64,000 nt of DNA from Exiguobacterium flavidum. Lineage in GTDB: Bacteria > Bacillota > Bacilli > Exiguobacteriales > Exiguobacteriaceae. The notes under the pieces were generated by a model that ran no database searches, was not told the origin of the DNA, and was given only the letters and a program-made list of their open reading frames with translations. This document shows, piece by piece, positions 56,085-64,000 of the stretch; positions within the stretch are counted from its first letter, which is position 1; the number at the start of each line of letters is the position of its first letter. The stretch spans positions 62,001 through 126,000 of the forward strand of contig NZ_QPKS01000002.1 of NCBI RefSeq assembly GCF_003344535.1, in the 5' to 3' direction. A program made the position numbers and the translations under genes.

Positions 56085-56954
56085 ATGGAAGACAATCAAC
56101 CGCAATTAGTCATCATCACCGGTATGAGCGGCGCCGGCAAAACGGTCGCAATGAACAGCTTCGAGGATCTCGGCTATTTCTGTGTCGACAATCTGCCGCC
56201 GACGCTTCTTCCGCATCTGATCGAAGTCATCGGACAAGTGCGCCCGAAGATCGCCGTCGCGATCGATACGCGTGCGCGCGACTTCATCGACAGCTTCTTC
56301 GTCGTCTTCGAGGACCTGAAGAAGACGAACATGCAGATCCACATGCTCTACCTCGATGCACGCAATGACGTGCTCGTCCGCCGCTACAAGGAATCGCGCC
56401 GCTCGCATCCGCTCGCACCGACGGCGAGCCCGCTGATCGGGATCGACCGGGAACGGACGCTGCTCGAAGGCTTCCGCGACAAGGCGCAGACGCTGATCGA
56501 CACGAGCGACATCAAGCCGCTCGTCCTGAAGGAGAAGATCCAGAAGGAGTTCGGCGGAGCGGAACGGATCCCGTTCACCGTCAACATCATGTCGTTCGGC
56601 TTCAAGCATGGGCTGCCACTCGACGCTGACCTCGTGTTCGATCTGCGCTTCCTGCCGAATCCGTTCTACATCCCGGAATTGCGGCCGCTGACCGGGCTTC
56701 AGGAGGAAGTGTCATCGTACGTCCTGCAGTGGCCGGAGGCGAAGGTGTTCTACAAGAAGCTCGTCGATCTGCTCGAGTTCCTGATCCCGCAGTACGAGCG
56801 GGAAGGGAAGTCGCAGCTCGTCATCGCGGTCGGCTGCACGGGCGGAAAGCACCGCTCGATCACGTTCGCCGAGGCGCTGACGAAGGAATTCAAGAATCAG
56901 TATCATGTCGTCACGACGCACCGTGACCTGCAGCTCGCGAAGGAGGAAAAGTGA
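56085..56954 (+). CDS. rapZ: RapZ/YvcJ nucleotide-binding protein
   Basis: 289 aa. P-loop GMSGAGKT at 13-20, Walker B-like '[12 protein letters not shown]', and the C-terminal domain with '[12 protein letters not shown]'. The family binds RNA and nucleotides; in B. subtilis YvcJ affects competence. First gene of rapZ-yvcK-whiA; stop overlaps the next start (TGATG). Confidence 0.94.
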   Translation: MEDNQPQLVIITGMSGAGKTVAMNSFEDLGYFCVDNLPPTLLPHLIEVIGQVRPKIAVAIDTRARDFIDSFFVVFEDLKKTNMQIHMLYLDARNDVLVRRYKESRRSHPLAPTASPLIGIDRERTLLEGFRDKAQTLIDTSDIKPLVLKEKIQKEFGGAERIPFTVNIMSFGFKHGLPLDADLVFDLRFLPNPFYIPELRPLTGLQEEVSSYVLQWPEAKVFYKKLVDLLEFLIPQYEREGKSQLVIAVGCTGGKHRSITFAEALTKEFKNQYHVVTTHRDLQLAKEEK

Positions 56955-57952
56955 TGAAATGGGAACGCAAAGTCGTCGCCATCGGTGGCGGAACGGGCCT
57001 GTCGACCCTCCTCCGGGGTCTGAAGCACTATCCGCTCGACATCACGGCCCTCGTCACGGTCGCTGACGACGGCGGGAGCTCCGGCCGCCTTCGCGAGGAA
57101 TTCAACATGCTTCCTCCAGGCGATATCCGCAACGTCATCGTCTCGCTGTCGAAGTCGGAGACGCTGATGGACCGGATCATGCAATACCGGTTCGAAGGCG
57201 GGGAAGGGCTCGACGGACATTCGCTCGGGAACCTGATGCTGACTGCCGCGACGAAGCTCTGCAACGGCTCGTTCGTCGACGCGATCGGCGTGATGAGCCA
57301 GCTGCTCAACGCGGAAGGGAAGGTCTATCCCGCGACGGAGCGGACGATCACGCTCTGCGCCGAGTTCGAGGACGGGACAATCGTCCGGGGCGAATCGAAC
57401 ATCCCGAAGGTCCGCAAGAAGATCGAACGGCTCTATCTCGAGGAAGAAGACGTCCGTCCGGTACCGGAGGCGATCCGGGCGATCGAAGATGCGGACGTCA
57501 TCGTCCTCGGACCTGGCAGCCTCTATACGAGCATCATCCCGAACGTGCTGATCGATGAGATCCGCGAGGCGATCAGTCAGTCGGTCGCACCGGTCGTCTA
57601 CATCTGCAACGTCATGACCCAGCCGGGCGAGACGACGTCCTATACGGCGAACGACCATCTCGAGGCGCTCGAACGCTACCTCGGACCGGACGTCGTCGAC
57701 ACGATCATCGTCAACAACGAGTCGATCGATGCGAGCTACCTGAAGTCGTACCGGGAGGACGACGCGGACATCGTCACCTACGACGAGGAAGCGTTCCTCC
57801 GTGCCGGCATCGAGGTGCTCGCTGACGACATCGTCGATTATAACCATCACTTCATCCGTCACGATTCAGACGCCGTCGCAAGTCTCGTCATGCGCAAGGT
57901 GCTGTCGATCCGGCGGATGCGCCATATGGAAGGAAAGGAGGAGACGCTGTGA
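56954..57952 (+). CDS. yvcK: YvcK/CofD-like gluconeogenesis factor
   Basis: 332 aa. N-terminal nucleotide-sugar site '[18 protein letters not shown]' (7-24), '[16 protein letters not shown]', and '[11 protein letters not shown]'. It binds UDP-GlcNAc-type ligands in B. subtilis and is needed for growth on gluconeogenic carbon and correct cell-wall synthesis. The ATG at 56954 is preferred over the GTG at 56951 by spacing from AGGAGG. Overlaps whiA by 4 nt. Confidence 0.94.
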   Translation: MKWERKVVAIGGGTGLSTLLRGLKHYPLDITALVTVADDGGSSGRLREEFNMLPPGDIRNVIVSLSKSETLMDRIMQYRFEGGEGLDGHSLGNLMLTAATKLCNGSFVDAIGVMSQLLNAEGKVYPATERTITLCAEFEDGTIVRGESNIPKVRKKIERLYLEEEDVRPVPEAIRAIEDADVIVLGPGSLYTSIIPNVLIDEIREAISQSVAPVVYICNVMTQPGETTSYTANDHLEALERYLGPDVVDTIIVNNESIDASYLKSYREDDADIVTYDEEAFLRAGIEVLADDIVDYNHHFIRHDSDAVASLVMRKVLSIRRMRHMEGKEETL

Positions 57953-58905
57953 GTTTCGCTTCCGAAGTCAAAAAAGAACTGACCCAGATCGCGATGACCG
58001 ACCACGACGTCAAGGCCGAGCTCGCCGCCATCGCGCGGATGAACGGCTCGATCTCGTTCGGTCTCGGACGCGGTCTGACACTCGACATCTCGACGGAGAA
58101 CGCGGCGATCGCGCGGCGCATCTACTCGCTGCTCAAGAAGGCGTATGACGTCCATCTCGACCTGCTCGTCCGTAAGAAGATGCGATTGAAGAAGAACAAC
58201 GTCTACATCGTCCGCATCAAGCAGCATGCGGAGAAAATCCTGCGCGACCTCGGTATCCTCGGGGAAGGGTTCGAGATGATCCGCTCGATCAGCGATGAGA
58301 TATTAAACGACGACAGCCGGGCGCGCGCCTACTTGCGCGGCGCATTCCTCGCCGGGGGTTCGCTCAACAACCCGGCGACGTCTTCCTATCACCTTGAGAT
58401 CTTCAGCCTGTACGAGGAGCATAACGACGCCTTGCGTGACCTTGCGAACCGGTTCGAGCTGAACGCGAAGGCGATCGAACGGAAGAAGGGGCACATCCTC
58501 TACGTCAAGGAAAGCGAGAAGATCTCCGACTTCCTGAAGCTGACGGGCGCGACCCAGTCGATGCTCCGCTTCGAGGACGTCCGGATCCTGAAGGACATGC
58601 GCAACTCGGTCAACCGGCTCGTCAACTGCGAGACGGCGAACCTGAACAAGACGGTCGGGGCTGCGCTGCGTCAGGTCGAGAACATCAAGTTCCTCGACAA
58701 GACGGTCGGGCTCGACGTCCTGCCTGACAAACTGAAGGAAATCGCCATCCTGCGCGTCACCCACCAGGACGTGACGCTCCAGGAACTCGGGGAGATGGTC
58801 GAAAGCGGCGCCATCTCGAAATCCGGGATCAATCATCGCCTGCGCAAGATCGATCAGATCGCGGACAAGGTCCGGGCGGGCGAGTCGTTGACAGGGGTTC
58901 TCTGA
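57949..58905 (+). CDS. whiA: WhiA DNA-binding protein
   Basis: 318 aa from GTG. N-terminal LAGLIDADG-like fold (about 20-200, '[20 protein letters not shown]') without endonuclease catalytic acids, and a C-terminal HTH ('[21 protein letters not shown]', in parts). In Bacillales it acts in chromosome segregation and division. The usual downstream neighbour crh is missing. Confidence 0.95.
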   Translation: MSFASEVKKELTQIAMTDHDVKAELAAIARMNGSISFGLGRGLTLDISTENAAIARRIYSLLKKAYDVHLDLLVRKKMRLKKNNVYIVRIKQHAEKILRDLGILGEGFEMIRSISDEILNDDSRARAYLRGAFLAGGSLNNPATSSYHLEIFSLYEEHNDALRDLANRFELNAKAIERKKGHILYVKESEKISDFLKLTGATQSMLRFEDVRILKDMRNSVNRLVNCETANLNKTVGAALRQVENIKFLDKTVGLDVLPDKLKEIAILRVTHQDVTLQELGEMVESGAISKSGINHRLRKIDQIADKVRAGESLTGVL

Positions 58906-58914
58906 CAGGAGACC

Positions 58915-58943
58915 TTGCAGGAATTTTCATTGTCTACTATAAT
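58915..58943 (+). promoter_or_regulatory. Promoter of the small ribbon-helix-helix-like gene
   Basis: TTGCAG (58915-58920), 17-nt spacer, TATAAT (58938-58943). Confidence 0.75.
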
Positions 58944-58988
58944 ATATAGTCGAGCTACCAAATGGACGAATTAAGGAGTTTTGATGAT

Positions 58989-59225
58989 ATGGCTAATGAA
59001 AAAAAGCGGATTTCGCTGACAGTAGATGCAGACTTTGACCAGCTCTTGACGAAGAAGGCGAAGGCGATCGGTGTTCCTAAGAGCACGCTCGTCACTTTCG
59101 CGACATCTTTGTTCCTCAAGCAGCTTCAGGCTGAAGAGATCCTTTCGCCGAACGCGAACGGCATCTACTCGCTGATCCGCCAAAACCATGACATCGTCTC
59201 AGACATCAAAGAGATGATGGACTGA
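58989..59225 (+). CDS. Small ribbon-helix-helix-like protein
   Basis: 78 aa. 'KKRISLTVDADFDQLLTKKAKAIG' (seen as 'RISLTVDADFDQLLTKKAK') looks like the beta strand and first helix of a CopG/RHH domain, then 'PKSTLVTFATSLFLKQL'. Probably a DNA-binding regulator, but the C-terminal third is unassigned and no partner gene is present. The ATG at 58989 has AAGGAG 10 nt upstream. It occupies the place of crh between whiA and clpP. Confidence 0.72.
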   Translation: MANEKKRISLTVDADFDQLLTKKAKAIGVPKSTLVTFATSLFLKQLQAEEILSPNANGIYSLIRQNHDIVSDIKEMMD

Positions 59226-59251
59226 CCTCTCCTTTACACGGGAAGTCGACG

Positions 59252-59287
59252 AAGAACGCATGCCAACGACGGCATGCGTTCTTTTTT
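59252..59287 (+). terminator. Terminator of the RHH-like gene
   Basis: AAGAACGCATGCC / GGCATGCGTTCTT perfect 13-bp stem, then TTTT. Confidence 0.93.
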
Positions 59288-59300
59288 GTCGATTCCGAAT

Positions 59301-59336
59301 AAAAAAACGGTGTCGCCTGTTTAGGGCAACACCGTT
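59301..59336 (-). terminator. clpP terminator
   Basis: On the minus strand AACGGTGTTGCC / GGCGACACCGTT stem followed by TTTTTTT. Confidence 0.92.
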
Positions 59337-59344
59337 CTAAAGAT

Positions 59345-59923
59345 TTAAGCGCGTGCCATGACGCGGTCGATCAAGCCGTAGTCGGCAGCTTCCTGAGCAG
59401 ACATGAAGTTGTCGCGCTCCGTGTCGCGCTCGATGACTTCAAGCGGCTGCCCCGTGTTCTCTGCCATGATCTTGTTGAGGTGCTCACGCATCTTGATGAT
59501 ACGTTCTGCGTGGATTTTGATGTCCGACGCCTGGCCTTGCGTGCCTCCGAGCGGTTGGTGGATCATGATTTCAGCGTTCGGAAGCGCGAAGCGTTTTCCT
59601 TTCGCGCCGGCCTGGAGCAGGAATGCACCCATCGAAGCGGCCATCCCGATGCAGATCGTCGAGACTTGCGGCTTGATGAAGTTCATCGTGTCGTAGATCG
59701 CCATCCCGGCAGTGATCGATCCGCCCGGGCTGTTGATGTAGAGCGAGATCTCCTTATCTGGATCCTCTGCAGCGAGGAAGAGAAGTTGAGCGACGACAGA
59801 GTTCGCGACGTTATCGTCGATCGCGCTGCCGAGCAGGATGATCCGGTCCTTTAAAAGACGCGAGTAGATATCGTAAGCACGTTCCCCGCGGTTCGTTTGT
59901 TCAATGACTGTTGGAATTAGCAT
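59345..59923 (-). CDS. clpP: ATP-dependent Clp protease proteolytic subunit
   Basis: 192 aa. Catalytic triad S97 ('GMAASMGA'), H122 ('MIHQPLGG') and D171 ('ERDNFMSA'). It forms the tetradecameric chamber used by ClpC/ClpX/ClpE, and controls ComK stability in Bacillus. Its promoter carries a CtsR operator, so it belongs to the heat-shock class III genes. Confidence 0.97.
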   Translation of the reverse strand: MLIPTVIEQTNRGERAYDIYSRLLKDRIILLGSAIDDNVANSVVAQLLFLAAEDPDKEISLYINSPGGSITAGMAIYDTMNFIKPQVSTICIGMAASMGAFLLQAGAKGKRFALPNAEIMIHQPLGGTQGQASDIKIHAERIIKMREHLNKIMAENTGQPLEVIERDTERDNFMSAQEAADYGLIDRVMARA

Positions 59924-59974
59924 AGTCTTTGCCTCCTTATGATAGGTATGTATTGCTACATTCGACTTACCCTT

Positions 59975-60004
59975 ATCATAATCCTTTGGTCAATATTGGT
60001 CAAA
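59975..60004 (-). promoter_or_regulatory. clpP promoter with CtsR operator
   Basis: GGTCAATATTGGTCAAA (59988-60004, plus strand) fits the CtsR heptad repeat RGTCAAA-NAN-RGTCAAA with one mismatch. On the minus strand it overlaps -35 TTGACC (60003-59998); a 17-nt spacer leads to -10 TATGAT (59980-59975). CtsR binding would block the promoter. Confidence 0.9.
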
Positions 60005-60070
60005 AGATACGATGCGGCTTCTAAGTATTTTTCCAGAAAACGAACGCCTGAAACCTGATAGCACGCAAAC

Positions 60071-60099
60071 AAAAAAGCAGCGGCAAGAAGCCGCTGCTT
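60071..60099 (-). terminator. tRNA-Arg terminator
   Basis: AAGCAGCGGC / GCCGCTGCTT stem followed on the minus strand by TTTTTTG. Confidence 0.9.
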
Positions 60100-60113
60100 G
60101 AGTCAGTAAAATA

Positions 60114-60189
60114 TGGTACACCCGGAGAGATTCGAACTCCCGACACCTGGTACCGGAAACCAGTGCTCTATCCCCTGAGCTACGGGTGC
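60114..60189 (-). tRNA. tRNA-Arg (anticodon CCG)
   Basis: Cloverleaf on the minus strand: acceptor GCACCCG / CGGGTGT, anticodon stem CTGGT / ACCAG enclosing TTCCGGT (anticodon CCG, reading CGG), T loop GTTCGAATC, and encoded 3' CCA (60116-60114). 76 nt including CCA. Single gene with its own terminator. Confidence 0.96.
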
Positions 60190-60300
60190 ATGTCTGTACT
60201 GAACATTACTTAGTATAGCGACATTTTTGCAGGAAAGCAATAAGGAAACGGGAACTTCGCCCAAAAAATTTAGTACACTCAAGGTGAGGAGGGCGGGGCG

Positions 60301-61455
60301 ATGAGACAGGATCAGCAGCAGCAACAACTGCAACAGCAACGCATGTCGATTGCGCAACAGGCACAACTCGAGGTGCTCGAGGAGACGCGGCTCGAGGCGA
60401 AGGAGCGGCTCTACCGGATCGTCCGGCGCTTTTCGGGCGGAGGGACGGGTTTGCGGGGCGCGGACTTCGACCGGATCGCGGGACGCGTCGCCTCGATCGA
60501 AGAGGAGCTGAGACGGCAGATACGTTTAGAATCAGTCAGACAGGAAATAGGATATATGGTGGAACAAATCGTAGAGTATCTCGACGCGGACGGATTGCTC
60601 CGGACGCCTGATACGGTGCTTGCACGTGCGCTCGGCGCACCGGTTGCCCTCGTCACGGAGGCGCGGGACGTCCTTAAGCGTTGCGAGCCGACCGGAATCG
60701 GGGCGCGGGACGAGTGGGAGTGTCGCCTGCTCTGTGCCGAGGAACAGGAGGATCAGTTGCTCATCAGTGTCCTCAAGGAGGTGCTTGCCGGACGGAAAGT
60801 AAAGGAAGCGATCGACGAACGGGCTGCAAACGCAAAAGAAAGAGCCTTGTTGAAGCGCAGGATCGACCTGTTGCCGAAACGACCGGCGATAGTGGAAGAG
60901 GACGCGAACCTCTATCCCGAAGCGGACATCAAATGGGACGGGAAGGCGCTCACGGTCGAATGGTACGATGAAATCGAAACGGATGCGGCATGGACGTCGC
61001 TGCCGGAAGCGAAGCACTTCCTGTCCGCGTATGAACGGCGGGGGGAGACCCTTCGTGCGATCGTCGATGTGCTGCTCGTCCGGCAGGCCGACTGGTTCAA
61101 AGGAGAGCTCTCGCTCGAGGCGTTGACGAAGCGGGAGGTGGCCCAGGCGATCGGGCGACATGAGTCGACGGTCGGCCGCGCGCTCGCGGGAAAGGCGATC
61201 CGGACGGTGAACGGGACGATCCGCTTCGACGAGTTGTTCGTCTCGCGGACGAAATCTGGGCAGTCGAGCTTCAGGATCAAAGCACGGATGGCCGAGCTGA
61301 TCCGGACGCGACCCGAGATCAGCGACCAGCAACTCGTCCATCTGCTTGCCGCGGAAGGGCTTCACGTCGCGAGGCGGACGGTCGCGAAATACCGGGACAA
61401 CCTCGGGCTGACACGAAATAAGATGGGAAGAGGACGAGACAGGGATGATGGATAA
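60301..61455 (+). CDS. rpoN: RNA polymerase sigma-54 factor
   Basis: 384 aa, shorter than most (~430-480). The C-terminal RpoN box 'ARRTVAKYR' and upstream HTH ('KREVAQAIGRHESTVGRALAG') are intact. Region I is unusual: residues 1-28 begin 'MRQDQQQQQLQQQRMSIAQQ', Gln-rich and brief. It would direct enhancer-dependent promoters; no bEBP gene is in view. AGGAGG before the ATG. Overlaps the next gene by 11 nt. Confidence 0.92.
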   Translation: MRQDQQQQQLQQQRMSIAQQAQLEVLEETRLEAKERLYRIVRRFSGGGTGLRGADFDRIAGRVASIEEELRRQIRLESVRQEIGYMVEQIVEYLDADGLLRTPDTVLARALGAPVALVTEARDVLKRCEPTGIGARDEWECRLLCAEEQEDQLLISVLKEVLAGRKVKEAIDERAANAKERALLKRRIDLLPKRPAIVEEDANLYPEADIKWDGKALTVEWYDEIETDAAWTSLPEAKHFLSAYERRGETLRAIVDVLLVRQADWFKGELSLEALTKREVAQAIGRHESTVGRALAGKAIRTVNGTIRFDELFVSRTKSGQSSFRIKARMAELIRTRPEISDQQLVHLLAAEGLHVARRTVAKYRDNLGLTRNKMGRGRDRDDG

Positions 61456-61696
61456 AAGATTGACGCTCTATATAAGGAATGGCTGCTCGCTTTGCGACGA
61501 GGCGGAAATACTGCTCGAGTACGTGCTCGAGGAGTTCCCGGGCTGGTCGTTTGCGCAGGTCGACATCGATACTGACGAGGTACTCGCCCTCCGCTATCTC
61601 TACGAAGTGCCGGTTCTTTCTTATAAAGAAGAAACGTGGATTTGTGGCAAATTCGAGACGGATGAGATAAGAAAACGCTTACTTGAAAAAAGTTGA
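61445..61696 (+). CDS. Glutaredoxin-like protein (CxxC)
   Basis: 83 aa thioredoxin fold with 'YIRNGCSLCDEAEILLEYVL' and cis-Pro in 'YEVPVLSYKEE', the DUF836/glutaredoxin-2-like family often found before cggR-gapA in Bacillales. Substrate unknown. Start could be ATG 61445 or 61448. Confidence 0.85.
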   Translation: MMDKRLTLYIRNGCSLCDEAEILLEYVLEEFPGWSFAQVDIDTDEVLALRYLYEVPVLSYKEETWICGKFETDEIRKRLLEKS

Positions 61697-61706
61697 GCAG
61701 TCGGGG

Positions 61707-61735
61707 TTGAAACGGTTGTCAGACATTGCTATGAT
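61707..61735 (+). promoter_or_regulatory. cggR-gapA promoter
   Basis: TTGAAA (61707-61712), 17-nt spacer, TATGAT (61730-61735). Confidence 0.8.
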
Positions 61736-61749
61736 GACAGTGTACCAAG

Positions 61750-61785
61750 TGGGACAAGAAATGACATGCGGGACAAAAAGTGTCC
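61750..61785 (+). promoter_or_regulatory. CggR operator
   Basis: Two direct half-sites: TGGGAC-N6-TGAC (61750-61765) and CGGGAC-N6-TGTCC (61769-61785). They match the B. subtilis CggR operator pattern CGGGAC-N6-TGTC repeated, placed after the promoter so that bound CggR blocks elongation. Confidence 0.9.
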
Positions 61786-61811
61786 AGCGTTTTCGAGGGG
61801 AGCGGGAAAAG

Positions 61812-62840
61812 ATGATTCGGCAACTGGTTCGGATCCAAAAACGAATCGTCCCTGATCTGCTTGAGGAAATGCAGACGCGGTATGACATTCTCCACTACGT
61901 CCGGCTCATGCAACCGATTGGGCGGCGGACACTCGCGGCGAGCCTCGGCTTGACGGAGCGGATCCTCAGGCGGGAAGTCGAATTCCTGAAGGATCACGGT
62001 CTGCTCGAAACAGCGACGCAAGGCATGTCGCTGACGGATGACGGCAGGAACGTCCTCCGCTCGATGCACGCCATCATGGCGGAACTCGCCGGTGTGACGG
62101 ACATGGCGAAGGCGCTCAAGGAGAAACTCGGTGTACGCGACGTGATCGTCGTCCCGGGCGATTCCGACGAGACGTTCTGGGTACAGCGCGACCTCGGTCG
62201 TGCCACGGTGACGCGGCTCAAAAGGGAACTGTCAGCCGAGGAACATAACACGATCGCCGTCACAGGCGGTACGACGATGGCCTCGGTCGCCGCAATGATG
62301 TCTCCGGACAAAGAAGGGCGCAAGATGACGTTCGTCCCTGCCCGGGGCGGACTCGGTGAGACACTCGAACTTCAGGCGAACACCGTCTGCTCGAGAATGG
62401 CGAACCGGGCCGAGAGCGACTACCATCTGCTTCACATTCCGGATGAGGTGAGCACCGAGACTTTCGTCAAGATGGTCGAGGAGCCGAGCATTAAGAATGT
62501 ATTACAGATGATTAGAGACGCCTCGATCGTGGTACATGGAATTGGTGAGGCAAAAACGATGGCGAAACGCCGGAGTGCCTCCCCGGAACTGCTGGCTCAG
62601 CTCGAAGCGGAGCAGGCGGTCGCTGAAGCGTTCGGCTATTACTTCGATCGCGATGGACGGATCGTCCACCGCGTCCAGACGGTCGGCCTTCAGTTGAAGG
62701 ACTTGAAACGCGTCAAGCACGTGCTCGTCGTAGCGGGCGGTCATTCCAAGGCAGAGGCGATCATCGCCTATGTCAAACAGTCCCCGGACGTGATCCTGAT
62801 CACGGACGAAGGGGCTGCAGCAACGATTTTGAAAGGGTAG
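61812..62840 (+). CDS. cggR: Central glycolytic genes regulator CggR
   Basis: 342 aa, SorC/DeoR-type: HTH about 30-85 ('IGRRTLAASLGLTERILRREV') and effector domain to the end ('AVTGGTTMASVAAMM', 'VPARGGLGE'). It represses the gapA operon and is released by fructose-1,6-bisphosphate. The ATG at 61812 (GAGGGGAGCGGG upstream) follows the operator; the frame is open earlier from 61683 but that would include the promoter and operator. Confidence 0.95.
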   Translation: MIRQLVRIQKRIVPDLLEEMQTRYDILHYVRLMQPIGRRTLAASLGLTERILRREVEFLKDHGLLETATQGMSLTDDGRNVLRSMHAIMAELAGVTDMAKALKEKLGVRDVIVVPGDSDETFWVQRDLGRATVTRLKRELSAEEHNTIAVTGGTTMASVAAMMSPDKEGRKMTFVPARGGLGETLELQANTVCSRMANRAESDYHLLHIPDEVSTETFVKMVEEPSIKNVLQMIRDASIVVHGIGEAKTMAKRRSASPELLAQLEAEQAVAEAFGYYFDRDGRIVHRVQTVGLQLKDLKRVKHVLVVAGGHSKAEAIIAYVKQSPDVILITDEGAAATILKG

Positions 62841-62890
62841 CCCCCTTTTGAATAATAGATAATGGCTTTAATTAAAAGGAGGAAATTATC

Positions 62891-63898
62891 ATGGCAGTAA
62901 AAGTTGGTATTAACGGTTTTGGACGTATCGGTCGTTTGGCACTTCGTCAAATCATTCAGTTCCCAGGAATCGAAGTCGTCGCAATCAACGACCTCACAGA
63001 CACGAAGATGCTTGCACACCTCTTGAAATATGACACGACACAAGGCCGTTTCGACGGTGAAGTTGAAGTACACGACGGTTACTTCCTCGTCAACGGACAA
63101 GAAATCAAGACACTCGCGAACCGCAACCCGGAAGAACTCCCATGGGGCGAGCTCGGCGTGGACATCGTCCTCGAATGTACTGGATTCTTCACTGACAAAG
63201 AAAAAGCTGAGCTTCACTTGAAAGCCGGCGCTAAGAAAGTCGTCATCTCGGCTCCAGCTACTGGCGACATGAAGACTGTCGTCTACAACACGAACCACGA
63301 GATCCTCGATGGTACGGAAACGGTCATCTCTGGTGCTTCTTGTACGACGAACTGCTTGGCGCCAATGGCGAAAGTTCTTCAAGACCAGTACGGAATCGTC
63401 GAAGGTCTCATGACGACGATCCACGCTTACACTGGCGACCAGAACACGCTTGACGCTCCACACCCGAAAGGCGACTTCCGCCGCGCTCGTGCAGCAGCAG
63501 CGAACATCGTTCCTAACTCGACTGGTGCAGCGAAAGCAATCGGTCTCGTACTTCCAGAACTCAAAGGTAAACTTGACGGTTCGGCACAGCGTGTACCAGT
63601 TCCAACAGGTTCACTCACTGAGCTCGTGACAGTACTCGAGAAGACAGTCACTGTAGAAGAAGTCAACGCAGCGATGAAAGCAGCAGCTAACGAATCTTAC
63701 GGTTACACTGAAGATGAAATCGTTTCTTCTGACATCGTCGGAATCACATACGGTTCACTCTTCGATGCGACACAAACGAAAGTCATGACAGTCGGCGACA
63801 AGCAACTCGTCAAAACAGTAGCTTGGTACGACAACGAAATGTCTTATACTGCACAGCTCGTCCGTACACTCAAACACTTCGCAGAAATCGCTAAGTAA
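62891..63898 (+). CDS. gapA: Glyceraldehyde-3-phosphate dehydrogenase (glycolytic)
   Basis: 335 aa. NAD motif GFGRIGR (9-15), catalytic C151 in [10 protein letters not shown], and '[18 protein letters not shown]'. Codon use is strongly biased and less G+C-rich than neighbours, a sign of very high expression. Strong AAAGGAGG site. pgk and the rest of the lower-glycolysis operon presumably follow outside the window. Confidence 0.98.
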   Translation: MAVKVGINGFGRIGRLALRQIIQFPGIEVVAINDLTDTKMLAHLLKYDTTQGRFDGEVEVHDGYFLVNGQEIKTLANRNPEELPWGELGVDIVLECTGFFTDKEKAELHLKAGAKKVVISAPATGDMKTVVYNTNHEILDGTETVISGASCTTNCLAPMAKVLQDQYGIVEGLMTTIHAYTGDQNTLDAPHPKGDFRRARAAAANIVPNSTGAAKAIGLVLPELKGKLDGSAQRVPVPTGSLTELVTVLEKTVTVEEVNAAMKAAANESYGYTEDEIVSSDIVGITYGSLFDATQTKVMTVGDKQLVKTVAWYDNEMSYTAQLVRTLKHFAEIAK

Positions 63899-63924
63899 TT
63901 CGAGTAATTAAATAGCAATTAAAT

Positions 63925-63956
63925 AAGAGCGGAAACGATTAAAGTCTTCCGCTCTT
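63925..63956 (+). promoter_or_regulatory. Hairpin after gapA
   Basis: AAGAGCGGAA / TTCCGCTCTT perfect 10-bp stem, without a real T-run (GTTGTGG follows). It may be an mRNA 3'-end stabiliser or a weak terminator between gapA and the next glycolytic gene. Confidence 0.55.
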
Positions 63957-64000
63957 GTTGTGGAAAAAAGCCGAAACGGGACAGGCTCCCGTAAAGATGG

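Noticed and set aside
60103-60366. Minus-strand open frame of 87 aa over the tRNA and rpoN start
   Set aside because: It covers the tRNA-Arg cloverleaf and the start of rpoN in antisense; the Leu-rich text comes from CAG repeats of the Gln run. No ribosome-binding site.
61683-61811. Earlier start for cggR
   Set aside because: The extra 43 codons would be the promoter and the CggR operator itself.

Overview
This window is chromosomal DNA of a Gram-positive bacterium of the Bacillales. Ribosome-binding sites are strong (AGGAGG type), TTG and GTG starts occur, and the gene order hpf-secA-prfB-cccB-ftsEX-ctpB-minJ-uvrBA / hprK-lgt-ppaX / trxB-rapZ-yvcK-whiA-clpP / rpoN-cggR-gapA matches the Bacillus subtilis core layout. 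The high G+C codon bias, comK, and the motility-rich content without any sporulation gene in view suggest Exiguobacterium. That genus call is an inference; no 16S sequence is present.

Layout. 1-773: start of a PAS-domain protein cut by the window edge. 905-5797: gluconate catabolism (divergent RpiR-type regulator; 6-phosphogluconate dehydrogenase, GntP permease, gluconate kinase). 6120-9719: a secreted three-repeat protein divergent from a response regulator / histidine kinase / membrane protein operon. 9697-10925: a Fic gene bracketed by a 23-bp direct repeat, apparently inserted. 10973-14385: small accessory genes (unknown protein, secreted protein, tandem GNAT, membrane protein, alpha/beta hydrolase). 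14405-16285: a T-box riboswitch in front of an orphan oligopeptide-binding lipoprotein. 16466-29602: motility. This part holds an MCP, a flagellin carrying a group I intron with a LAGLIDADG endonuclease gene behind it, flaG-fliD-fliS-fliT-like genes, a two-gene module of unknown function, and an opposite-strand operon with a second flagellin, a second FliS, FlhB-tail and FliK-like proteins, YaaR and a DUF2225 protein. Sigma-D-type promoters (TAAA/TCAA-15-GCCGATAA) precede the MCP, the intron flagellin, and the FliK-like operon; a weaker one precedes flaG. 29631-30593: comK and a cold-shock protein. 30873-49957: core genes for ribosome hibernation, secretion, release factor 2, cytochrome c, FtsEX with a cell-wall hydrolase, CtpB, MinJ and UvrBA. 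50073-60189: HPr kinase operon, kapB, a TPR protein, thioredoxin reductase, rapZ-yvcK-whiA, clpP under a CtsR site, and a tRNA-Arg. 60301-63898: sigma-54, a glutaredoxin-like protein, CggR with its operator, and gapA.

How parts work together. Carbon control recurs: a cre-like site in the gnt operon, HPr kinase, and CggR-gapA. Motility genes are joined by their sigma-D promoters. The most unusual locus is the flagellin gene. The first 45 nt of the apparent intron re-encode the flagellin C-terminus, so unspliced and spliced messages would both give a 379-residue flagellin.
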